From a virus, in the IMG/VR virus record IMGVR_UViG_3300031957_000570, positions 1 through 35,135 of that record: a stretch of 35,135 nt of DNA; one strand, written 5' to 3'. Under the pieces are notes generated by a model, which worked only from the letters and a program-made list of their open reading frames with translations, did no database searches and was not told the origin of the DNA. Below are positions 7,999 to 16,789 of this stretch, piece after piece (the stretch's first letter is position 1; each line of letters opens with the position of its first letter). Made by a program: the position numbers and the translations under genes.

Positions 7999-9755
7999 TG
8001 GCAGAAGAAAAGGGAAGAATTAGTAGATTTTTAAGTGCCGTTGGTAGTCCGTTTAAGCGTAAAGAGTCACCTACTCCTACTATGCCACTTTGGACAAGTG
8101 GTATTCAAGAACCTGTTATGGCGCAAGGTATTACTATACCTGCATTATATGCAGTAAGCAATGAATCTCTAATTTTACGCACTGTATTGGCTAAATTAAG
8201 ACAAGAAATGTTTAGAAGAGGGTATTATTGGGAAAAGAAGTTTGCTCGTAAATGTACTGTCTGTGAAGAAGAATATCAAAGCGAAGTTGAAGCATGTAAA
8301 GAGTGTGGAGGTGCAGTTAGAACACCTGATATTGACGAATTAACATATGCTAAGTGGTTACTAAAACAAGAAAACAGTATGGAACAGTCATTTTTACATG
8401 TATTAAATGAAATTGAAGCAGACCTAAATGTAGTAGATGATGCATTTCTTATTCTTGTAAAAGAATATTTTATTGACCCTAAAACAAAAGAAGTTGCGTT
8501 CTTCCGTGTAAAAGAAATTATGCGTGGTGACCCTATCTTTATGCGTATTGTTGCAGATAAGCGTGGAGTCCGTGGTGGTCGTTATAAGACCTGTTTAATC
8601 CATAGAGAGGAAATAAAAACCAATGCTGAAGATGAAACTTGTGATATTTGTGGTTCTGAATTACATGATGTACATTATGTAAATATGGCTGGTTCAGGTA
8701 AAACACAGTACTTTACTGAAGGAGAAGTATTACATGTAAGCAAATATACCCCATCTAAACTGTATGGTCGCTCTCCTGTTAATACCATGTGGAGACAAGC
8801 AATGACACTTACCGCTATGGATAATTACATCTATACAGCGTATCAAAAGCGAAGAATGCCAAAGGGTATTGTATCTGTAACTACAGATAATCTTGAATCT
8901 ATGAAATCGTTTTGGAAGGCCGTTGATGAAAAAATGGAGCGTGACCCGCACTATATTCCAAAGGTTGGTATTGAATCTGCCACAGGTCGTGGTGGTGTAA
9001 ATTGGGTCAAGTTTATGGACACTCTTGAAGAAATGCAATACATCGCTGTTCGTGATGAAATAAGAAATCGTATGGCGGCTTTCTTTGGTGTTTCATCAGT
9101 CTTTATGATAGATAGCGGAAAATCCGGTGGTTTGAATAATGAAGGTATGCAGATACTTGTTACAAATCGTGCAGTAGAGTTTGGTCAAAAAGTTTACACC
9201 GAAGTATTATTCCCACGCCTTCTAAAGCAAATGGATATTAGTGATTGGAAATTAACTCTATATCCAAATGAAGAAGAAGATGAAATTACAAGACTACGCC
9301 GTGATGAGCAAGAGTTGAATGTTGCACAGCGTATGGCTCAACTTGGATTTGCACCTGAATTGATGGAGGACACCGCTAACCGTGATATTCGCTTTACTTA
9401 CAAGCGACCTGAACCTCAACCACAACAACAAGCACCACCTCCGGGTGGCGCACCACCTCCGGGTATGCCTCCGGGTATGCCTCCGGGTGGAGGAATGCCA
9501 ATGGGCGGAATGCCACCTATGATGGGTGCGGGGCCGCAAATGCCACCGCAAATGGCACAACAAATTATGCCACCACCACAACCGGGAGGTCAAGGTATGG
9601 GGCTTCGTAATCGTGGCCCTGCGGCACCACAAAGGCGTACTACATTAGGAAGTGGTTCACCAATTTCTAATGTCCAACAAAGAGGCCCTCCACCTACACT
9701 TCAACAAAGAAATAGTACAGCAATAAGAGATGCGAGAAACCTAAGAGGTGCATAA
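7998..9755 (+). CDS. portal protein with zinc-ribbon insertions
   Basis: This is the dodecameric DNA gate at the capsid vertex. I start it at ATG 7998 (TGATG overlap, AGAGGG 7 bases upstream) and not at the GTG three bases earlier. Family signs are the position after terminase and the central block with MTLTAMDNYIYTAYQKRRMP, then RNRMAAFFGVSSVFMIDSG and VEFGQKVYTEVLFPRLLK, typical of the portal stem and wing. Two putative metal sites interrupt the N-terminal half: C86-C89/C100-C103 and C199-H202/C215-C218. The last about 120 residues are Pro/Gly/Met/Gln-rich and probably disordered. At 585 aa it is of usual portal length or slightly long. Confidence 0.92.
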   Translation: MAEEKGRISRFLSAVGSPFKRKESPTPTMPLWTSGIQEPVMAQGITIPALYAVSNESLILRTVLAKLRQEMFRRGYYWEKKFARKCTVCEEEYQSEVEACKECGGAVRTPDIDELTYAKWLLKQENSMEQSFLHVLNEIEADLNVVDDAFLILVKEYFIDPKTKEVAFFRVKEIMRGDPIFMRIVADKRGVRGGRYKTCLIHREEIKTNAEDETCDICGSELHDVHYVNMAGSGKTQYFTEGEVLHVSKYTPSKLYGRSPVNTMWRQAMTLTAMDNYIYTAYQKRRMPKGIVSVTTDNLESMKSFWKAVDEKMERDPHYIPKVGIESATGRGGVNWVKFMDTLEEMQYIAVRDEIRNRMAAFFGVSSVFMIDSGKSGGLNNEGMQILVTNRAVEFGQKVYTEVLFPRLLKQMDISDWKLTLYPNEEEDEITRLRRDEQELNVAQRMAQLGFAPELMEDTANRDIRFTYKRPEPQPQQQAPPPGGAPPPGMPPGMPPGGGMPMGGMPPMMGAGPQMPPQMAQQIMPPPQPGGQGMGLRNRGPAAPQRRTTLGSGSPISNVQQRGPPPTLQQRNSTAIRDARNLRGA

Positions 9756-10149
9756 GTCTCTTAAACAGGTAATACATGAGAGTAACACAGCAGGGATAAA
9801 TATGGACTTAATTAAAATGCATCCTATGGCAAGAAAAATGGAACAGGCACAGAAGGCTTTTATTGATGCTTTAGAAAATGGTGATGGTAGTTTAGCCAAG
9901 CAACATCTTACTGAAGTACAAAAATTAAGTGATTTCCTTGCTGATGATTTACAGAATGAAATTACTAAAAGTGATGTAGTGTCTCCTACAGGGCCAAGAG
10001 ATATATTTGCTGGCGGTGTTCCTGTGTTGAAGTTTGAAGAACCTAAGACCAATGCTATTGCAGAAGGAAACAGACTTGGGTTTACTTCTTCCCAAAAACT
10101 TAACAAGAATTACAAACGCTCTGCCGGTTCTTACGGTAGAAAAGTTTGA
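9748..10149 (+). CDS. small helical portal-proximal protein, 133 aa
   Basis: Unrecognised. The GTG at 9748 overlaps the portal end, but no good SD precedes it; ATG 9802, after CAGGGAT, would give 115 residues and is a serious alternative. Residues about 20-75 are strongly helical (MARKMEQAQKAFIDALENG and following). The tail is Lys/Tyr/Ser-rich and basic (KLNKNYKRSAGSYGRKV). Its place right after portal fits a minor head, portal-binding or scaffold-like protein. There is no cysteine and no membrane segment. Confidence 0.7.
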   Translation: MHKSLKQVIHESNTAGINMDLIKMHPMARKMEQAQKAFIDALENGDGSLAKQHLTEVQKLSDFLADDLQNEITKSDVVSPTGPRDIFAGGVPVLKFEEPKTNAIAEGNRLGFTSSQKLNKNYKRSAGSYGRKV

Positions 10150-10158
10150 GGTGGTAAC

Positions 10159-10503
10159 ATGACTGAATCTTCGGATAATGCGGAAAGGTTGATGGGTGTA
10201 CTCATTAACAAAATGGAGATTATGGACAGTAATTTGAATGTAATTAAGGCTGAAAATGCGGCTCTTAAAAAGTTGATTAATAACCCTCAAGCATTATTGC
10301 GAAAAATGGGTCTTGTGAATGTAAGTACACCATTTACAGAAGATTTACAAGTAGACCCATTTAGAGGCGATATGGATTTATCAACTGGTATTATGAAATC
10401 TAATAAACAAAATGTTACTTCAATTTCAAATGAAGAAATGCACAATATGTCATGGGAGGATATTCATGACATGGCAAACGACGCAAGAGGTGTTGCACAA
10501 TGA
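10159..10503 (+). CDS. coiled-coil protein with scaffold-like C-terminal motif
   Basis: The start ATG has GAGGTGGT just upstream. Residues about 8-45 form a heptad-like helix (LMGVLINKMEIMDSNLNVIK and on), probably a coiled coil. The extreme C-terminus, MSWEDIHDMANDARGVAQ, closely matches the C-terminus of the protease-scaffold protein (MGWDEVHALASRTMRGE), and both are preceded by a short I-x-K-S segment. In HK97-type viruses the scaffold C-terminus often contacts the capsid protein. I infer that this small protein binds the same partner, perhaps as a portal-side scaffold or nucleation factor. Its stop overlaps the next start (ATGA). Confidence 0.75.
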   Translation: MTESSDNAERLMGVLINKMEIMDSNLNVIKAENAALKKLINNPQALLRKMGLVNVSTPFTEDLQVDPFRGDMDLSTGIMKSNKQNVTSISNEEMHNMSWEDIHDMANDARGVAQ

Positions 10504-10964
10504 AACCACGATACGACGAATCACCGTTACTAAACAAAGCAATTGAATTAGAGCAAAGGATTAACCGCATAATTAAAGCGAAATCTTGCAAAGAATGTGG
10601 TGAAGGGTCATGTACTTGTAAAGACTGTCCTGAATGTGGTGGCAAGATGACTAAGATGGGATGCATGAAGATGGGCTGCGGTGGTAAAATGGCAAAGGGT
10701 GTAGAAGCAATGGCTAACCCAAAACCTCTTCCTAAAGAAAAAATCACAGATATAAACCCTCAACTATTTACTGAATCCGGCGGTCAAACTCGCACTTCAT
10801 ATTATACCTCTAATGGTAAAACTATTGACAGTGAAGATGGTAAACCTAAAAGAGCAAAAGACAGCAAGAAAGTAGACTTAGGTAAACTCGGTGGTCGTAT
10901 GAATCCTCATGCTGGCACTGGTGTTGAAAGAGAAGATTCTGCTGGTGAAGGTTCATCGCAGTAG
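10500..10964 (+). CDS. Cys-rich putative zinc-binding protein, 154 aa
   Basis: The ATG overlaps the previous stop. A helical N-terminus (residues 10-28) leads into a Cys-rich knot with eight cysteines in 31 residues (C30, C33, C38, C40, C43, C46, C55, C60), interspersed with Gly, Lys and Met, which suggests one or two zinc sites. The C-terminal half is polar, basic and probably disordered (residues about 80-154). No family is recognised. An IIKAK segment precedes the cysteine knot, comparable to the LLK that precedes the zinc finger of the gene at 21228. A virion or assembly role is inferred from position. Confidence 0.75.
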   Translation: MKPRYDESPLLNKAIELEQRINRIIKAKSCKECGEGSCTCKDCPECGGKMTKMGCMKMGCGGKMAKGVEAMANPKPLPKEKITDINPQLFTESGGQTRTSYYTSNGKTIDSEDGKPKRAKDSKKVDLGKLGGRMNPHAGTGVEREDSAGEGSSQ

Positions 10965-10975
10965 GCGGTGAATAA

Positions 10976-13900
10976 ATGTCAACACAACATTTCGATATTT
11001 GTGCAAACGAGTTATTGAAATCTCTTGAAGATGGAATAGACCTTCGTACTTCTGCGGCTGAATATATCATCGCATACGAAAACACAGATGTCCCAACTGA
11101 CATCGTGTACAAGTCGTTAAAACTAACGGCAGAAGAAATAATCCTGAAAGAATCTGAAAAAGAAAAAAGAGAAAAAGATGCGGCGAAGCAAGAAGAAATA
11201 AATGTTTATCGCCCCGGAGAAGGATATTTACTTTCAAACCACCACACTCACGGAGAGCCTACTCGACATGTTTGGATGGATGGCTTACAAAGTCCTGAAG
11301 AAGCCCACAATAGATTTGCTGTTTGGCCTTACTTTAATCCTAAAAGTCCAAAAAGCGCATACCAAAAACATCATTTTCCCTTTCACGAATTAAATCACCC
11401 ATTGAGAAGGCAACACGCTGAAAGCGAAATGCCTCACTTTGTTGAGATGCTACGCTCTCATGTATTCAACGGACACATAGAAGATGAAAGGGAGTTTGAG
11501 CAAAAACTTCTAAAACATCTACCTTCAAGTCATTCTCTATTAGCAGGTTATCAAAATCCTAATGATAAAACTAAACATACTAAATTATTAGGTAATGTAA
11601 ACACACCTAAGACACTTAATCGCCATCAAGAAGATTTTTACCATCGAGATTTTAACCGTTGGAAAAAAGAAAACTCACAAATGAATGAAGAGTTTATCGG
11701 CATGGGTTTGAATGCTTTAGAGGCAGAAGAAGCAATGAGACACGCTCACTTTAACGATAGAGCAAATGATTGGGTTTCTAATGAACATGATGTTAGTGGT
11801 AGTGATTATATGGATGATAAAGAATATCATCCAAAAAATCTTGGTCATCGTGCGTATATGTACGGTCTTGAATGGTTTTCACCTGAAGAGCGTACTGCTA
11901 TTCAAAAACACATAGAAGAAAAAGGAGTAGACAATCACGATGAAATTGAGTTACCTAATGGTGAAAGAATACCTTCAGCCCGTTTAGCATATAATAAACT
12001 AATGAGAATGACTCCTGAAATGAATTGGGCAATTAGAGATATGGGAATGCCCGGAAGAAACTCACATTACAGACAGGAATCTAACGATACTGATTATCAT
12101 AATCATGAAGATGACAGATTTTTCCAACAAGCATTAGGTGAAGTGTCTCATACTCCTATGGATGAATTAGGTGAAAGGTCATTTGCAGACCATATTCTTG
12201 AAAGTATAAATGATGAGCATGTAAATAGTCGTGAAAAGTTAAAACACAATAAACTAAGATTTCTACCTCGATTACGGATAGGAAAAAATCCTATGAAAGA
12301 AATGGGATGGGAAGATTTACGAAGTGCATCTAACGACCATTTTAGAACACTTAAAAGAGATGGAAAATTAGGAGCAATGAAACACAAGAAGGATGTTAAA
12401 AGAGTAAGAATGACTAAAGAGGATTTACTTTATTTGGCTGGATATGACCCTTCAAATCGCCAATTATTAGAAAACCATCCTATTCATGGAAAAATAGATG
12501 GGCCAATAATTGACGATAATATGGTAGATTATATTGCAAATCTTGCGAGGACTCGTGGTACTTTACAATCACGAATAAAGGATTTTCGTAATCATCGTGC
12601 CTTATTTACTGCGGTGCATGGCCCTCACCCTGAAGAGGAAAAGCCCGATTATTGGAAACTATCTGAAGATGGTAAACATACATATGGGCCGGGTAAGTTT
12701 TGGTCACAACCATTCCAAAGTACAGGTGGAGGTGGTATGACTCTTACTACTTATCTTGAAATGATTCATTCTATTGCCGCTAATGAAGATGGTGTATCAG
12801 ATTTATTTGATGTAAGTGACACAGGAACAGAATACCTTCATCCTAATGAAAATAACAAATCTATCGCATATCACTTTATGCCTGAAAAACAAAAAGCACA
12901 TGGTAGTTATGATGAGAAAAGTAAAAAATATGTTTATCATTCTGATGCCATATCCTTGCAAAACTTACTTTCTCCAATGAATATAAGTGTACCACATAAA
13001 ACAGATGGTGGTAATTTACGAGAGGGTTTAACTGATAAAAATAATTTTGCTGAACACAAATCTTCACTTTCACCACAGTATGAACATGAAATTAGATTTA
13101 CCAGTAAAGCCGATAGAAAAAAATATGGTAGTCATTTAGCACCTAATACTTTTATTACTCATATGCCAAATAAGGTATTACGACCTGAATCATCTTTTGG
13201 TGCCAATCCTTCAGATACTCATATTCATCATGGTGCAAGAAATAGTTGGTTCTTAAATGAATTAACTGGTAGAATAAATCATCCTAATCAACCAGCACCT
13301 AAGTCAATTGTAAAGTTTAAAGATTACATGAGAGGCGATAGTGGTGTAGGTGGGGAAACCTCTCGTAAACAGTTACAAGAATTACTCGGTTGGGGTGTAA
13401 CTCAACCTAATTTTTCTAATATGAAAAATCTGTTTATTGATAACCCAAAAAACAGAATGCCCTTAAAAATTGTTAATACAATAGCAAAGATTTTACAAAC
13501 TACTAACCCTAAAGCAATTCTACATTACTTAGAAGGCGATGACCACCACGAATTAAAATCAGCGTTAGGAATGTCTCAAACCGCCGAATTAAATAAAGAT
13601 GAAATTAAAAACACATTTGATGATACAATCACTTCTCTTAATTATGAAAACGAGCAAGCAAAGACTACTCAAAAAAATAAAACGAGAGCCACAAATGGTG
13701 TCCATGATGCGATAAACAGAATGGTACGAGTTGGCGGTATGTTACCATCTCTTGAAAAAGAATCTAAATTAACAGAATACTTAGATAATCTAAATAACGA
13801 GTTTATGGGGCTTACTAACCCGGAAGAAAAAGAGGCTATTGCAAACCGAATGTCCGAAGTAGAGCAAGAGTTATCTGCTGTTCAAAGAAAGAGTATGCAA

Positions 13901-16750
13901 AGTGTTTTGGGTAAAAAGCAAAATAATTATTGGACTATAGAAGCAAACACTAAACACGATTTGGCTAAGTCTCATAGAAACTTGGTAGCAGAAGTGGCAA
14001 GAGATAAAATCATTCCAGCCATGATGGAGGCAAGACCTGATGCTTTTGACGAATCTAATCCTCAACAGTATATTGATAATACTATGAGAGCATTCCGTGA
14101 TGCTCAAAGATATATTATGACTGTACCACATAGTGTACATGGTTTAACTGCTACAGGATATGGTTTGTCCAGCGAATTAAAACCTAATCCTAAAAATGAC
14201 CCATTCCATGCAAATATGGCAAAGCATCTAAACAAACATGGTTCTATGGTAGATGGAAACATGAGTGTAAATGAAGTGTTAAACATGTTAGGAATAGAAA
14301 AAACTGCTAACGCCAAGGTTCATGCTCGTAATTTAATTGAAGAAAGTAACAAATTAAACAGTCCTTTGGCTGTATCTACAATTAAAGATATTATCACACA
14401 TGGTAATATCAAAAATATTCGTGGTGTAAATATAGAAAGTTTACACCATGATGAAGAATTAGCAAATAAAAATGAAGATGAATTATCCGATGAAGAATTA
14501 TTTTACCATAAGTTACATAATAAAGGGTATCACAATGCTTTGTTTGAAAGTCAAAAAGCATTCAAAGAAAGTGATTGGAAGGGGCATTTTGCACACGCTA
14601 TACCACGCAGAATGATGGGAATGTTAAATCCTCAACAGTTTGATTTTAGTATGCAAGCCGCAGGTATTGGAATGCTTACATCCGATGTACACGGAATGCA
14701 AAACTTATCTGCTAAAGGTAAAGAAAAGACATCAAAACAAACAAGAAACTATCTTGATAGCATAGTACATTTTAATCCAAGTGTTGAAGAAGATGAGTAC
14801 GGGGTGTTTTCTCCACCAAATGAAGTAGTAGAATCAGCCGGTCTTAGAGATGGGCCTGTCGGCGCACCAAATCCTAACAATCATTCTATCATGGACACTT
14901 TTGATAGTGGTGCTTGGCATGGTGGACATGAGTGTTATCCAAATGTAGGTTGTGAGTTTGATTCACATGGTAATATCGTGGCTGGTACTAAACCCGGCCC
15001 CGGACTATTTTATGGTGTACCTGAAGAATTACTTGATGTAGTACACGGTAAAGGTAATTGGAATCAGGTTTGGGAAAATGCACCACCTCCACAATATACA
15101 CTTCCACCATTTTATTCTATGGATTATAATACATTTGAAGCGGCAAGCGATACTCCAACTACTATCAACATGAGTGAGATGACAGAAATTATTACTTCAT
15201 TACTTGACCCTGATGTACTTCTAACAAAGAGTGATGAAGCCACATGGTCACCACCAGTTAGACCAATGCATCGTATATTCGATATGAAAGACCTTGAACA
15301 CCTGAAAGGGTTTAGTGGTTCGTGGGTTGTAAGTAAGTGGTATGATGGTCAAAGAATTATTATTGTCCGTAACGATGATGAAGTGACCGCTTACAATGAA
15401 AACGGCAAGAAAAAAGGGCTTCGTAAAACCACTAAAGAAGCATTAGAAAAAGTCAATGAAAAGAATTACACTATAGACGCAATTCTTGGGGAAGAAGATT
15501 TGAATATTATTGATATTTTAAATTACGATGATAATAATATTTCAGATATGCAGTTGTATGAAAGACTGAAAATATTACGCTCGCAGTTTGATAGTCATGA
15601 AAATGTCATAGTACCCGGCCCACACGATACAAGAATGACAGATGATGAAGGACTTGAAGAATCCGTAAAGAATCTAAAAGAAGAACATGATAATATACTA
15701 TTAAGGGACAACAAATCCACTTACATGAAAGGAGAAAGGAGACATCCTAAATGGGTATTGTATCGTAGTAGTAAAGACTACAACTTTATTGTGCTTGATA
15801 GGAGGGGTAAAGGGCCATATACCTATCAATTAGGGGCAGGGCCAATAAATCAAGGTGAAGATTTAGGTAATCGTGCAATTGAACATGATGATAATTATTA
15901 CATGGATGTAGGTACAGCACACAACCAACAAAGAGTATTCAAGATTGGGGATATTGTACGAGCATCTATTACTGGTGTTACTAAAAAGAACCGTAAAGAG
16001 CGGGCAGTTTACAATGTACAATTTAAAGAGATAGAAAGTGAAGGAGAAGGAGAGGGGGCCGCAAGTGTAGAATCTCTTGATTTACTAACTAAGTCATTTG
16101 CGCCTATTCTAATTCCACATGATTTAGAAGTAGATGATAACCATATTCAAATAATCATGAAAGATTTAGATATAGTAAACTACTCTTATGAAGAATTAAA
16201 TGGTGCGTGGGTAATACATTCACCTACAAGTGCAATAGGCTCTCTAAAGAAAACAGATTATCCTGTAGTGCTGGCTGAAAGCCTTCTACCGTTTTGGTCA
16301 TCTGTTGCACCCCTTATGATTTCAGGTAACATAAGAAAAGAAACTGAAATCATAGATATTCCTGATAAACCTTCAGAAGAACGCACAGAAAGAGAAAGTG
16401 CTGGAATAATTGAGGAAGATGATGAAAATATAATTCTAAAACCTGAAAATAAGAAGAAGGCTTTAGAGATAATTATTCGTACTTTAGATGCAATAACAAA
16501 AGAAAAAATGACTTGGACAGGGCCAAAAGGACTTGGAATTGATGTTGGAACGCCTCAAGAATCACCTCGTGGCCCCACCCAGTTAAGAGATGAATCAACA
16601 CTACCTGATTTCGATGGCGAAAAGAAAAACAACGATGAAAAGAAAGTGCCTGAAAAAGAGCGACTGAATCACATTAAAGTCCAAACCGATGAAGGAGAAA
16701 ATCTTTCTATAGACTATGACAATGACCAGCCAATTGTTTCTCAAGGTTAA
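10976..16750 (+). CDS. 1924-aa giant protein with degenerate DNA-ligase-like domain
   Basis: The start follows GGCGGTGA. Residues 1-70 are helical with ELLKS at 12-16. Residues about 70-1400 are unrecognised, rich in His, Asn, Asp and Lys, and contain no detectable transmembrane segment or tandem repeats. Residues about 1435-1690 show the order of an ATP-dependent DNA ligase: a motif I-like KWYDGQR (1454-1460), motif III-like YTIDAIL (1498-1504), IIIa-like IDIL (1512-1515), IV-like DNILLRD (1572-1578), V-like PKWVLYR (1591-1597), then an OB-fold-like FKIGDIVRASITGV. The expected catalytic Lys position holds Trp1455, and other key residues differ. Identical LLTKS pentapeptides flank the domain (1415-1419 and 1703-1707). 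The C-terminus is acidic and disordered. A large protein at this place between portal and protease may be packaged in the head; this is inference. Confidence 0.85.
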   Translation: MSTQHFDICANELLKSLEDGIDLRTSAAEYIIAYENTDVPTDIVYKSLKLTAEEIILKESEKEKREKDAAKQEEINVYRPGEGYLLSNHHTHGEPTRHVWMDGLQSPEEAHNRFAVWPYFNPKSPKSAYQKHHFPFHELNHPLRRQHAESEMPHFVEMLRSHVFNGHIEDEREFEQKLLKHLPSSHSLLAGYQNPNDKTKHTKLLGNVNTPKTLNRHQEDFYHRDFNRWKKENSQMNEEFIGMGLNALEAEEAMRHAHFNDRANDWVSNEHDVSGSDYMDDKEYHPKNLGHRAYMYGLEWFSPEERTAIQKHIEEKGVDNHDEIELPNGERIPSARLAYNKLMRMTPEMNWAIRDMGMPGRNSHYRQESNDTDYHNHEDDRFFQQALGEVSHTPMDELGERSFADHILESINDEHVNSREKLKHNKLRFLPRLRIGKNPMKEMGWEDLRSASNDHFRTLKRDGKLGAMKHKKDVKRVRMTKEDLLYLAGYDPSNRQLLENHPIHGKIDGPIIDDNMVDYIANLARTRGTLQSRIKDFRNHRALFTAVHGPHPEEEKPDYWKLSEDGKHTYGPGKFWSQPFQSTGGGGMTLTTYLEMIHSIAANEDGVSDLFDVSDTGTEYLHPNENNKSIAYHFMPEKQKAHGSYDEKSKKYVYHSDAISLQNLLSPMNISVPHKTDGGNLREGLTDKNNFAEHKSSLSPQYEHEIRFTSKADRKKYGSHLAPNTFITHMPNKVLRPESSFGANPSDTHIHHGARNSWFLNELTGRINHPNQPAPKSIVKFKDYMRGDSGVGGETSRKQLQELLGWGVTQPNFSNMKNLFIDNPKNRMPLKIVNTIAKILQTTNPKAILHYLEGDDHHELKSALGMSQTAELNKDEIKNTFDDTITSLNYENEQAKTTQKNKTRATNGVHDAINRMVRVGGMLPSLEKESKLTEYLDNLNNEFMGLTNPEEKEAIANRMSEVEQELSAVQRKSMQSVLGKKQNNYWTIEANTKHDLAKSHRNLVAEVARDKIIPAMMEARPDAFDESNPQQYIDNTMRAFRDAQRYIMTVPHSVHGLTATGYGLSSELKPNPKNDPFHANMAKHLNKHGSMVDGNMSVNEVLNMLGIEKTANAKVHARNLIEESNKLNSPLAVSTIKDIITHGNIKNIRGVNIESLHHDEELANKNEDELSDEELFYHKLHNKGYHNALFESQKAFKESDWKGHFAHAIPRRMMGMLNPQQFDFSMQAAGIGMLTSDVHGMQNLSAKGKEKTSKQTRNYLDSIVHFNPSVEEDEYGVFSPPNEVVESAGLRDGPVGAPNPNNHSIMDTFDSGAWHGGHECYPNVGCEFDSHGNIVAGTKPGPGLFYGVPEELLDVVHGKGNWNQVWENAPPPQYTLPPFYSMDYNTFEAASDTPTTINMSEMTEIITSLLDPDVLLTKSDEATWSPPVRPMHRIFDMKDLEHLKGFSGSWVVSKWYDGQRIIIVRNDDEVTAYNENGKKKGLRKTTKEALEKVNEKNYTIDAILGEEDLNIIDILNYDDNNISDMQLYERLKILRSQFDSHENVIVPGPHDTRMTDDEGLEESVKNLKEEHDNILLRDNKSTYMKGERRHPKWVLYRSSKDYNFIVLDRRGKGPYTYQLGAGPINQGEDLGNRAIEHDDNYYMDVGTAHNQQRVFKIGDIVRASITGVTKKNRKERAVYNVQFKEIESEGEGEGAASVESLDLLTKSFAPILIPHDLEVDDNHIQIIMKDLDIVNYSYEELNGAWVIHSPTSAIGSLKKTDYPVVLAESLLPFWSSVAPLMISGNIRKETEIIDIPDKPSEERTERESAGIIEEDDENIILKPENKKKALEIIIRTLDAITKEKMTWTGPKGLGIDVGTPQESPRGPTQLRDESTLPDFDGEKKNNDEKKVPEKERLNHIKVQTDEGENLSIDYDNDQPIVSQG
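15278..16045 (+). other. ligase-like nucleotidyltransferase plus OB-fold region
   Basis: Sub-domain of the giant protein, residues about 1435-1690. The motif order I, III, IIIa, IV, V and OB is that of ATP-dependent DNA ligases. Compared with KxDGxR, the sequence reads K-W-Y-D-G-Q-R, so the nucleophile position is Trp and the Lys is one residue too early. Motif III lacks the usual DGE (it has DAI), and motif V lacks the first Lys. The fold seems kept while catalysis is doubtful. Confidence 0.65.
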
Positions 16751-16757
16751 GATTAGG

Positions 16758-16765
16758 TATAAATA
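16758..16765 (+). promoter_or_regulatory. archaeal TATA box, leaderless promoter candidate
   Basis: TATAAATA lies in one of the few gaps between genes and is centred 28 bases before ATG 16790. Archaeal TATA boxes centre about 26-28 bases before the transcript start, so transcription would begin at or next to the start codon. No SD precedes the protease start, unlike nearly all other genes here, which fits leaderless translation. The promoter would drive protease, scaffold and major capsid genes. Confidence 0.55.
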
Positions 16766-16789
16766 CCATTACAAGTACTTCTTGTGGCA

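Noticed and set aside
11202-11393. Short + strand frames inside larger genes (also 3127-3369, 17601-17804, 18414-18620, 25673-25918)
   Set aside because: Out-of-frame shadows of the giant, linker, scaffold, capsid and tail genes; no SD and no plausible protein pattern.
15278-16045. Calling the giant protein a functional DNA ligase
   Set aside because: The catalytic Lys position is Trp and other motif residues differ; only a ligase-like fold is supported.
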